Source of the DNA: an endosymbiont of Escarpia spicata
GTDB lineage: Bacteria > Pseudomonadota > Gammaproteobacteria > Chromatiales > Chromatiaceae
Length of the DNA stretch: 64,000 nucleotides
Assembly: GCA_003349915.1 (NCBI GenBank)
Contig: QFXE01000013.1
Span: 1 to 64,000 of the forward strand
Reading direction: 5' to 3'
The number at the start of each line of letters is the position of its first letter. The first letter of the stretch is position 1. Both the position numbers and the translations under genes were made by a program. The notes under the pieces were generated by a model that saw only the letters and a program-made list of their open reading frames with translations, made no database searches and was not told the origin of the DNA. Of this stretch, positions 18,901 through 24,929 are shown one piece after another.

Positions 18901-21147
18901 AATATGGCCAATTATTGGGTTGCCGGTATTTGGATCGTTTTCACTGAAATTAAATCCAATACCCTTTTCATTTTTCAATGCCGCTTCCTGCTCCAGTGCC
19001 AACTGCGCTTCTTCAGTCTGATACCACCTTGCATAGTCCACCCAACTACTTTTCAGAGGATGGCCACTCAATCCGGAAGGAAGAGAACTGGGAGGATTGG
19101 CCAGGTATATCATCAATCTATCCCAACCAAATGTATTGATCAGCCACAGAATCCCTGTGACCTGAAGGACAACAGATAAGAGAGCAACATATTCCGCAAT
19201 TCCGTGTCTCCCATCTTCACTGACACCGATTAGTTCTCCGGTTGAATTATCAATTTCATACCAAGCAATAGCGGGATTGCCATCTACACTGACAGAGCGC
19301 ACAGGTATATTGACGGTTTTCTTCAATCGAAGTGCTTCAGTAACTCTGGCCTTGGCCTCTGACGATATCTCAAGACCCATAAGCTTCTGAATATCAGCCT
19401 CTCCAAAAAGATCGATGATCTCAATCTTCTGTTCGTTAGCCTTTTGAAAGACTTCAATCGCGGACGCTGAAAAGGCACCCACATCTTCATCTGGCTCGAG
19501 CATCTGCTCGACTGCATTCTTCTCCAGGATATTCTCCCTGATGCCTCTGATGGCGTTGAACAGGACATCGGCAATGCTGTTCTGCCTTGGGTATGGAATA
19601 ACCCGTATCCGATTTTTTAGAAGATCCAAAGAAGCATGCAAACTCGAATTATTGGTCGCTCTGTCCCCATACACAAATGAACTGCTGAGAATCACTCTAG
19701 GCGAACTAAAATAGGCGCGTACCAAGTGGCCTTCCGCAGTAGTCTCTGTCCAGTAGTCTGAATCCTTGAGAAATAAGATGCCCATATATCGCGTGCTCGC
19801 GATCTGGAGTTGCAACATTAGATCTTTGTAACGCTCAAGTTTGCTCTGTTCTTCCACTGTCCATAGTGATGGATCTTTTTGGCTTATCGGTAGAGTCTCG
19901 TCGCTTAATGCCCTGGATTCCATATAAAGATCGGCAAGCTGGCTGGTTATACTCACGACGGCAGATGTATCGATTTTTCCGGGAAGAATATTGATTGTTA
20001 TAACGTCGTGCTCGGTAATTGCAGGCATCTCGCTATCCACTGCCTGTGGACTATCCAAGCCATGTCGCGCAGCAAACCCAACTCTATCCAGGAGGTCTCG
20101 TGATAAGGTTTCCGTTTCCATACTTGGATCCTGCAGGTCAATTTCCAGTGTCAAACGGGTAAGGGTGGAATTTGCCAACACCGGAGGAAGATTGCTGAAA
20201 AATTCCTGGTAGTTTTGCCCCCGAATTATAGGATTGCTGTCTAATGTAGCTTTGTTGTCCAGTGTGGCTTCGTTGTCATCCACCATCAGAAAAGGTGAAT
20301 AAGTATATGTCTTAAACCCACCAATCATCGCAGATGGCTGATAGCTGCTTACAAAATGCGCTAGTGACAGCGCCTTTCCGTAAACTTCAGGTGTTGAAAA
20401 AGTGTGTTCTAAGGGAGTCTTATACGTAAAGTTAGAGAGAATATTGTGGAATTCCGCTCTGAGTCGGAGTGTCACTTTATGCCGTTCGGTATCAGGAACC
20501 TCGAAGTAGGATGATATTGCTATACCCCGTGCTACTCCGTCAGAATAACTGGGATCGAGCTGAGTCCCATCTTCAAGTTCAACCCACCAGTGATCGGTAG
20601 CTTCAACAATTAGATCAGGGTCGCTTACAGGATCAGCCTTAGCATATCTATCCGGGATATACCCCACGGCCTGAGCCATCAGTTCTGGATCGAACATCGA
20701 AGCGATCAATACCTTGGCATCCGCCTCGTCAAGCGTCCCCCGCACATAGCGCGCGCCTATGCCCTGCCCCCGTAGCAAAGCGATGAGCAGGCTGGCCTGG
20801 TCCAGGCTGTTGCCGGCATCGGACCAGAGGGTTCCGCGCGCGCCGCGCAGTGAGCCAGTATAGACTTCGAAGCCTATCTGATCCCGCACATAGACGAAGG
20901 AGGCATCCTTTCCGGAGCCGATCTCAACCAGCTTCTCCTGGATGAAGCGGTCCTCATGATCGGCATCCACCGTGGTGACAAGCCATTCCGGCACCTCCTG
21001 GGCCTGGACCGTGCTGATGCCCAGCAGGAAGAAAGGATCTATATCGGGGAGGGATAATCGGAGCGGTGGTGCCCCCTGGAACACCAGGAGGACAGAAAGA
21101 AGACGCGCCAGAAACCGAAACCATAGAGTCTGAGTCCAGTGTGACAC
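12997..21147 (-). CDS. Giant secreted protein: transglutaminase-like, LVIVD, NEW3 and PKD domains
   Basis: About 2716 residues from a GTG at 21147, preceded by GGGGAGGG. An open frame continues upstream to 21408 but crosses a terminator. Parts in order: a signal/TM segment near residues 15-45; a transglutaminase-like domain with the catalytic Cys position Ser (GNSLDQASLLIALL, about 112) and ATDHWWVEL (about 185); a long unassigned region; LVIVD-type repeats (about 1396-1752); NEW3-like Ig domains (AL.PESRTMRPGE...); and four PKD/K319-like repeats starting NQNPVADPGADR, VPVADAGPDL, PPQADAGPDR and PPNADAGDDT (about 2280-2670). The in-frame tail has no anchor, but another frame encodes a GlyGly-CTERM-like tail. 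Likely a surface protein. Confidence 0.85.
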   Translation of the reverse strand: MSHWTQTLWFRFLARLLSVLLVFQGAPPLRLSLPDIDPFFLLGISTVQAQEVPEWLVTTVDADHEDRFIQEKLVEIGSGKDASFVYVRDQIGFEVYTGSLRGARGTLWSDAGNSLDQASLLIALLRGQGIGARYVRGTLDEADAKVLIASMFDPELMAQAVGYIPDRYAKADPVSDPDLIVEATDHWWVELEDGTQLDPSYSDGVARGIAISSYFEVPDTERHKVTLRLRAEFHNILSNFTYKTPLEHTFSTPEVYGKALSLAHFVSSYQPSAMIGGFKTYTYSPFLMVDDNEATLDNKATLDSNPIIRGQNYQEFFSNLPPVLANSTLTRLTLEIDLQDPSMETETLSRDLLDRVGFAARHGLDSPQAVDSEMPAITEHDVITINILPGKIDTSAVVSITSQLADLYMESRALSDETLPISQKDPSLWTVEEQSKLERYKDLMLQLQIASTRYMGILFLKDSDYWTETTAEGHLVRAYFSSPRVILSSSFVYGDRATNNSSLHASLDLLKNRIRVIPYPRQNSIADVLFNAIRGIRENILEKNAVEQMLEPDEDVGAFSASAIEVFQKANEQKIEIIDLFGEADIQKLMGLEISSEAKARVTEALRLKKTVNIPVRSVSVDGNPAIAWYEIDNSTGELIGVSEDGRHGIAEYVALLSVVLQVTGILWLINTFGWDRLMIYLANPPSSLPSGLSGHPLKSSWVDYARWYQTEEAQLALEQEAALKNEKGIGFNFSENDPNTGNPIIGHILLKVPFGKDVPVPIRFTEYIGIPVGVEGSVIRWAGLGLEVVGLVSPGPTSLSGSTVSVPGLAMEILEEPAFSVAFGDASISSAFQIKITNEGNEGSILLSATDPVGGKVLLSVNTIPIPAGKTGRASVYLQPSLNDSLPLPGTALPFSVTITREDNPAVTLTQNMAFAMPEVYTLRAEADPDMLYTTPLGTVQVEVNFTNTGNVVQMVGANLDVLPGFTVSGLGGPQVLNPGEVLFRTISFVAQGLDLDSDHYTQLTATYGASGELETHVSLHLHVAAPGSLQALNAATDAETLARPELAGTLETLGQDLSGLYQDQADETRKERVLTGLSGLLAQIDDPLLGAFAADIAAAQQAIADSTPATLVSALDILAAALTPFGDQLAAMADHDFELALRPNSAEAQPQSPTDFGLYLKNRGAESTVYNLSLVGVPAGITATLSQDSVTLPAGFAVEPGVTGTHHLPIAVNITLTQPADELTAFDFELVVTADGAPQVQRSTYGSFTARDELVSVLSVTSTPAFTDPGGSVAVTTRLLNALNRERDLLVNYRVKNAGGAELFSSAPQAVQMSVLSSVATVALGAFDTSGLPLGSYTLEVSVTESDGTPLAGGSGSGTLLVGSPLNAALSVDPDSLPAGDGQAVVTLQINSLVNYDANGIGLIGLTDTLGGARSVAVRGDYAYLGGTEGVTVLNISTPQDPHVIHTFGLAGNNRTWIKGDYLLVANELDLSVYGLADPEQPELLASAASGVTGTHASGLYVQGDLAFINTIIFIWGNSIVGIRGDTIIYDLSDPLNPQSLGLFYNTPQGSYPQWPGSNYFIGESAVGKDNVVYLMSSSAETDAAGGTGRLRMLDVSDPQNVTEAGVFDLPGSVLLGGMAIQGNRALVVGTDGPFVISDGSPLQSGQMTLHLLDVTDPLNPVILGSELLAGGGLYKLLLFTVRSVTEDLFVIEDIVLNGQAKLRLVDASDPANLRVIDVDAASVVGGALFSSGLLYTASDSGLGVYDLGGLTGIPVTAQVQVPNDSSAVILPGSFNRAPDSTMPGAGFDTLQWDLLLQTGQLSHVLNWQVQLDGLQPGEARDAALGGTVDFTAWGSAGSIELPAASVAVEQVVALTPESRTMRPGEESLYTVTLTNPSATVVTYDLGLQGLPPEWVTLQASVDVPAAGSIDIPLTVRADALASLGEHGFTVAATTVGGARGLAYSNLTLEGAAVIQAEIHGVVITLNPIQDTAGQGTMATYRVRIINTGNVTETYDLTGQLPVGIQGVFGEASVTVAPGLDNYREVLLTLIAPLGTAVGGQNFNVTATSTGTSGVTDQAAGTLNVSGFGVDVALTALAARPDSTFLMRVTNTGQSQDTFDLSLGGVLAPAATLEITEVTLAAGASRDLTVTVIDIDFAYPGSLDLVVIATSRSDSNIQDRAAAAIDIPLSQGLILTLDPVEVELPGVGDGAFLVLVQNSGNSEDAYSAAITGTGGAISAASLDGLDGQPTQSIPSFRLPGLATGAILLNASLSSFGEGTVDVTIHSQSNALISGTVTALLKTANQNPVADPGADRTVHLGDLVQLDGSNSTDPDQGPAPLSYAWSFIAVPPGSALDDQAIAGANTVSASFTPDLTGQYRVQLIVSDGLLLDSREVAFQVENQVPVADAGPDLSVLIGEALILNGSGSHDPDRDLIRYRWTLAQTSAGSALVQDDIGNATTPEPSFTPDLAGLYELALVVTDGDLDSNPDSIRISVYDADLPPQADAGPDRNALVGDQAVLDGSGSYDPDAAPQPLTYRWTFANLPPGSALDDAAISNATSAVASFLPDVAGTYSLDLEVSDGLAQRSDRVSVHGYLVETPPNADAGDDTLAGKGIPVSLDAGASSDPDTPAQGLSYAWIFVSIPEGSSLDNADLSNSNTATPGFTPDVEGRYVLRLTLSDGTGEDSDNVMVSAKAGAGGDVVDSVGWNCGCYWPGSGLPEPCAGVEDSANCPWH
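13098..13110 (-). other. Probable frameshift before a GlyGly-CTERM-like sorting tail
   Basis: The giant gene's frame passes GGA GGA GAT GTG GTG. If the two bases at 13102-13103 are left out, it reads five Gly codons in a row, then FGWLELWLLLAWLGIAG, then LRGRRR. That is the layout of a GlyGly-CTERM signal (poly-Gly, transmembrane helix, Arg cluster). The current frame instead ends in a Cys-rich tail of about 25 residues. It may be a real mutation, an assembly error, or a recoding site. Confidence 0.55.
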
Positions 21148-21166
21148 GGTGCCCTCCCCAAATGAT

Positions 21167-21236
21167 CGCAACGGGGAACTTGCGGACTTCGCCGCATCCG
21201 AAAGATGTGCCTTTCCGGTTCCCCACCGGCAAACCG
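21167..21236 (-). other. Structured RNA segment between terminator and start codon
   Basis: GGGGAAC and GTTCCCC close a domain that contains CCGGAAAG/CTTTCGG and GCGG/CCGC hairpins, all on the minus strand just before the GGGGAGGG ribosome site of the giant gene. I do not recognise the fold. It may tune translation or protect the transcript after read-through. Confidence 0.4.
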
Positions 21237-21237
21237 C

Positions 21238-21300
21238 AAAAAATAAAAGCCGGACTGCCTGAACGTGACCCTGACGGAGGTCACACCCGGCAGCCCGGCT
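21238..21300 (-). terminator. Leader intrinsic terminator of the giant gene
   Basis: On the minus strand AGCCGGGCTGCC (21300-21289) pairs with GGCAGTCCGGCT (21259-21248), twelve pairs including one G-U. An inner hairpin GTGACC/GGTCAC extends the stem. TTTTATTTTTT follows directly. It lies about 90 bases upstream of the GTG start, so it is in the 5' leader, where it would stop transcription before the gene. Its 5' arm is also part of the proposed riboswitch aptamer. Confidence 0.85.
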
Positions 21301-21432
21301 TGCCTCAGACTCCCCCACCGCTACTCGAAGCTGCCGGCGTTCAACGCCTGAGCCTCCGCATGCGGGCGGGAACATCGAGCCCCGTTTGCTTTCCGTCCCC
21401 CGTAGCAACAGGGGGGTTGGCTTTTATCGGTA
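21286..21432 (-). promoter_or_regulatory. Candidate c-di-GMP-I (GEMM-type) riboswitch
   Basis: Read on the minus strand, this leader contains a sequence like the first GEMM half: AAAAGCCAACC, a CCCCC/GGGGG hairpin, then GGGGGACGGAAAGCAAACGG, against the consensus GGCAAACC, hairpin, GGGACGCAAAGCcACGG. The second half is GAGGCAAGCCGGGCTGCCGG, against AGCCGGGUUGCCG. An enlarged P2 arm (CTCGA/TCGAG, CTCAG/CTGAG) joins them, and AUACC/GGUGU can close P1. The last element is the same AGCCGGGCTGCC that forms the terminator's 5' arm, so ligand binding would prevent termination (an ON switch). The core deviates from consensus, so ligand identity is uncertain. Confidence 0.5.
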
Positions 21433-21859
21433 TTTTTACCTTTAATGTAAAATCTAGACTGCTTTCCCATGAACACAAGACCTGGAATAACGCAAGCTGA
21501 TCTGCGTCAACCAAATCTATTTTTTAATATAATAATTTGGCTATTTACCCCATGTCCTATGATATCCATACCTGCAATACCTTACCGTCCGAATAGGTTA
21601 ATACCGCATATATCACCGAGGTTCTGACTCTCTCCAAACGGCTCCCCCTAGACTGCCGGCGGCGTTCCCCGGGGTTTCTATCACCCATACCTGCAAAGAA
21701 CCAAAGGGGCATTTCTGCCTCAGGTTAACAGCCCAAAGATTCCAGGCGATTCCCATCAGACGCCCTATTTATTTTACAAATTCATTGCAGGATATTGGTG
21801 TAATACATGCTAATCTTCCGCCCACTTTCTTACCCTCCATGCAAAGGAACCTGATCGTC
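21433..21859. other. Gene-free divergent promoter region
   Basis: This stretch separates the leader of the giant gene from the divergent DUF481 gene. It includes an A/T-rich tract at about 21519-21541 that could hold minus-strand promoter elements for the riboswitch-led transcript. No coding frame is supported. Confidence 0.4.
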
Positions 21860-22801
21860 ATGCGCCTGACAACCTCGCTCTTTATCCTGATCCCTCTTTC
21901 ACTCTGCGCCTCCTTTGCGTCCGCTGCCACTATCCACTTGAAAAACGGCGATACCCTGAACGCACCGATCATTGCCGAGACGAATGAGAGCGTAACCCTG
22001 CTGCACGACTCCCTCGGCTCGGTCACCATCAACCGCTCACAGATCTCTGAGATTCTCGCAGAGAAGAAAGCAGGTGCACCGAAATCTGACACGCTCAAAA
22101 GCGAAGAACCGGCGAAACCAGAAGATCAAGGCCTGCTCGCCAGCGGCTTCATGAAAGATTGGAGTCGCGAACTCGACATCGGCCTTAGCGGTGCCGAGGG
22201 CAACAGCCAGAAATTCAACCTGCACGCCGGTTTCGGCGCCGACTATTCAGATGATGAGGATGTCTGGAAGTTCCGCACCGCTTACGACTCTGCACAAAGT
22301 GACAACGAGACCTCTCAAAATCAGTTTTTCGCAGATCTGCAAAAAGATTGGCTGCGCCCCGGCTCCCTCTGGTTTACTTATGCGCAAGGCCGCTATGACT
22401 GGGATGAGTTCAAGGATTGGGATCACCGGATATCCGGCTCCGGCGGCGTGGGTTACCAGTTCCTCAAAAACGATACATGGCTGGTAAAAGGCAAGGCCGG
22501 TCTCGGCGGTAACCAGACCTTCGGCGGCAACGACGAAAAGTTCAGCCCGGAAGCGATTCTGGGCCTGGATGCGGATTGGAAGATCTCAGGCAAAGAGTCC
22601 TTGTCGATGGGCACCACCTTCTATCCCAACCTGAGAGACAGCGGCGAGTTCCGCAACATCTCAACCCTCGACTGGAAGATCTCCATGGATGCTGCACTGG
22701 GCATCAAGATCGGTCTCTCCAACGAATACGACTCCGAAGCGATTGGGGACACAAAAGAGAACGACTTCAAATACAACGCATCGCTGGTCTGGGGGCTTTG
22801 A
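21860..22801 (+). CDS. DUF481 outer-membrane protein
   Basis: About 313 residues starting at the ATG at 21860, with AAGGA about 11 bases upstream. The signal peptide ends SFASA. The mature N-terminus (ATIHLKNGDTLNAPIIAE...) is a small beta domain common in this family, followed by a Lys/Glu linker and a DUF481 barrel: LDIGLSGAEGNSQKFNLHAGF, DVWKFRTAYDSAQSDNE, VGYQFLKNDTW and a C-terminal strand ending WGL. DUF481 proteins are predicted porin-like barrels, some induced by salt or envelope stress. It stands alone and is divergent from the giant surface protein gene. Confidence 0.85.
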   Translation: MRLTTSLFILIPLSLCASFASAATIHLKNGDTLNAPIIAETNESVTLLHDSLGSVTINRSQISEILAEKKAGAPKSDTLKSEEPAKPEDQGLLASGFMKDWSRELDIGLSGAEGNSQKFNLHAGFGADYSDDEDVWKFRTAYDSAQSDNETSQNQFFADLQKDWLRPGSLWFTYAQGRYDWDEFKDWDHRISGSGGVGYQFLKNDTWLVKGKAGLGGNQTFGGNDEKFSPEAILGLDADWKISGKESLSMGTTFYPNLRDSGEFRNISTLDWKISMDAALGIKIGLSNEYDSEAIGDTKENDFKYNASLVWGL

Positions 22802-23126
22802 CCAGGATCACAAAACAGGGCGAGCCTCATAGCTTCGCTTCCCTCAAACTCCTATTATTTCCAGATGTCGCATCAGGACAGGTGAATGGCGGGTTGTAAC
22901 CAGAACCATTCAGGTAAAACCCATAATCTGACCACACGACAAAGCAACGGAGTGAAGAGTGATGTATCAGGATCGAGAACAGAGGATGCAGCAGGACAGA
23001 ACCAGGACATCCAGAATGGCTGAATACCGCAGGCGTCATGCCACTGCCTTTTTTCAGACCTTCTCCCGGATCGCCTACGGAAGTCAGCAGTCAGAACAGG
23101 ATGAGTTCAAGGCCATACCGCATCAA
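22802..23126. other. Gene-free intergenic stretch
   Basis: Between the DUF481 gene and the convergent esterase gene I see no coding frame, repeat or terminator hairpin of note. Confidence 0.5.
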
Positions 23127-23906
23127 TCAGCAGTTTGAAAGAAACAGCGTTACCTGGCGGGAAAAGGCATCGGGCTGTTCCGCATAGAGCCAGTGTCCGG
23201 CACCGGTCAGTTGTCGCATCCGAGCATACGGAAACAGTGTTTTGATGACAGGGCGAGAGTCCGGCGACACATAGTCTGAATTACCGCCATGGATAAACAG
23301 CGCCGCCCCAGGAAACCTGGCGGCGGTCACATCGGGAAATCCCAGCAACTCCGGCATCGCGCTTTGCAACCCGGAGAGGTTCAACCGCCACTGCCAGTGA
23401 TTCCCAACCTTCACAAGATTCTGTAGCAGATATTGGCGTACCTCCAGGGACGGCACCAATCCCGATAAAAGAGTTTCCGCTGCTCTCCTGCCTGCGAGTC
23501 TCTCCATATCCAATCCGCTCATTGCCTGCAGAATCGGCTGAAAGTTGTCTGGGTAGGTCACCGGTGCAATATCCGCCACCACCAGTTTCTCCACCCGTTC
23601 CGACCTATTCAATGCCAGCCACATGGCAACCTTGCCACCCATGCTGTGACCCAGCAGATGTACAGTATCGAGATGCAGACGATCCATCAGCGCCAGCAGG
23701 TCGTCAGCCGTAGACGGATAGTCCATCTCAGCTGTGTGCGGGGAGCGGCCGTGATTTCTACTGTCAGGAACGATCAGATGAAACCGCTTCTCCAGCCGTT
23801 TAACTATGCCCATCCAGTTGGCTGAAGAACCGAACAGGCCGTGCAACAGGATCAGCGTCGGCAAGGCCGGGTCACCCGCTTCGCGATAGTGGAGCTCAAC
23901 AGGCAT
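23127..23906 (-). CDS. Alpha/beta hydrolase (YbfF-type esterase)
   Basis: 259 residues with the full alpha/beta hydrolase layout: oxyanion-hole segment LLHGLFGSSANW, NHGRSPH, nucleophile elbow GHSMGG, an acid residue in the NSDYVSP region, and the catalytic His in GAGHWLYAEQP. Sequence and length match the YbfF acyl-CoA/short-chain esterase group. No signal peptide, so it is cytoplasmic. Neighbours give no pathway context, and the natural substrate cannot be inferred. Confidence 0.88.
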   Translation of the reverse strand: MPVELHYREAGDPALPTLILLHGLFGSSANWMGIVKRLEKRFHLIVPDSRNHGRSPHTAEMDYPSTADDLLALMDRLHLDTVHLLGHSMGGKVAMWLALNRSERVEKLVVADIAPVTYPDNFQPILQAMSGLDMERLAGRRAAETLLSGLVPSLEVRQYLLQNLVKVGNHWQWRLNLSGLQSAMPELLGFPDVTAARFPGAALFIHGGNSDYVSPDSRPVIKTLFPYARMRQLTGAGHWLYAEQPDAFSRQVTLFLSNC

Positions 23907-23963
23907 CGATGATCAACGCTTCAGCATCAGTAGTCAGGACTTGGCCCAAAATCAGCACCTCTT

Positions 23964-24488
23964 CTATTCTCGCCATGAATCCTTGTTTTTTGGCAGCCGG
24001 TGAAAATCATCAATTACGATTACCTTGTGAGGCACCACACTGTCCCACACCCAAAAGACAAGATTCTTCCCATTCTCAGGGGCATTTTTTGCATAGGACG
24101 GGACAATAATGCCGGCAACCCCGTCTTCAATGAGTCGTTTGGACAGCGCCCAACTGGGTGGCACCCGGCCCTCTCCAGCCAGCATTTCCCAAGGAGATGA
24201 GAGATCGTCTGAATCAATCCCCAGCGCGCCTCTCTCTTCTGGGTTAGTGAGATCCGTGACGTCCAGGCAATCCACTTCATAGGTACACAGCGTGGCAGGT
24301 TGGGGACGATGAGGAAATCCCTGGTGGTATTCAGCCAGCGCCGCAGTCTCAGTCAGGGAAGTATAGAGTGCAGACGCGCCTTTTGGATTGAACCGGCCGC
24401 CGTGACGTTTGGCGCCATCTCCTGAGAGGGGATCGAATGACCAATAAGGATTATGTGCGCGATAGACCCATCCCTGGAAATGGATCAT
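23964..24488 (-). CDS. RES-domain toxin
   Basis: 174 residues covering one RES domain: VYRAHNPYW, GGRFNPKGASALYTS, ETAALAEYH and a late PSYAKNAPENGKNLVFW segment. The conserved Arg, Tyr and Glu of the family are present. Studied RES toxins consume or modify NAD+ (for example MbcT and ParT). The gene follows its antitoxin with a TAATG stop/start overlap, so translation is coupled. The motifs and the partner gene make a type II toxin-antitoxin assignment strong; activity is not testable from sequence. Confidence 0.88.
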   Translation of the reverse strand: MIHFQGWVYRAHNPYWSFDPLSGDGAKRHGGRFNPKGASALYTSLTETAALAEYHQGFPHRPQPATLCTYEVDCLDVTDLTNPEERGALGIDSDDLSSPWEMLAGEGRVPPSWALSKRLIEDGVAGIIVPSYAKNAPENGKNLVFWVWDSVVPHKVIVIDDFHRLPKNKDSWRE

Positions 24489-24847
24489 TAAGCAAATCCA
24501 CCTTCCGCAATGCGATCGATGTACTGCATGACCTGATCCGCATGCCCTTGCTTGACCAGTGCTTCAGCCGTGAGATCCCCGAAACCCGGAATACCTTCTG
24601 AGCGGTACCAGGCAAAAGCCTGGAAAGGGGTGCCACACCATGGGGTTACCCGATTGATGATCATGACCAGATCCCGCAAGCGTTTCTGCGATGATTTCGA
24701 ATGCACCCGGTCTTTCTTGCTGACCGCATCGACGGACAGGCCCGTGAGTTGCGCCACCTCTTTAATGGTAGTGTGGAATTCGTCAGCCACCATCCTGGGG
24801 ATTACAAAACCCTGGGGATCAATCAATTTTTGCGCCAATACACTCAT
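24488..24847 (-). CDS. RES-partner antitoxin (Xre/MbcA/ParS family)
   Basis: 119 residues. An N-terminal Xre-like helix-turn-helix (FHTTIKEVAQLTGLSVDAVS) precedes the DUF2384 (MbcA/ParS/Xre toxin-binding) domain: INRVTPWCGTPFQAFAWYRSEGIPGFGDLTAEALV and a C-terminal helix QVMQYIDRIAEGG that usually plugs the toxin. It neutralises the RES toxin and very likely represses its own operon at the palindrome just upstream (24855-24879). Confidence 0.88.
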   Translation of the reverse strand: MSVLAQKLIDPQGFVIPRMVADEFHTTIKEVAQLTGLSVDAVSKKDRVHSKSSQKRLRDLVMIINRVTPWCGTPFQAFAWYRSEGIPGFGDLTAEALVKQGHADQVMQYIDRIAEGGFA

Positions 24848-24854
24848 ACTTGCC

Positions 24855-24879
24855 GCCTATATCGCCCATTAATATAGGC
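24855..24879. promoter_or_regulatory. Palindromic operator of the RES/Xre operon
   Basis: GCCTATAT and ATATAGGC form a perfect 8-base inverted repeat with a 9-base spacer. It begins 8 bases upstream of the antitoxin ATG. A partial third half-site (ATTATAGG) lies just beyond. Its placement fits autorepression by the antitoxin/toxin complex. Confidence 0.65.
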
Positions 24880-24929
24880 AAATTATAGGACATATTGGTT
24901 ATTTGTACAGAGGGGAGACAAAACAGCGC

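Noticed and set aside
21148-21408. Upstream extension of the giant gene's frame to 21408
   Set aside because: It would translate through the leader terminator and riboswitch-like RNA; the GTG at 21147 has a strong ribosome site and begins the signal segment.
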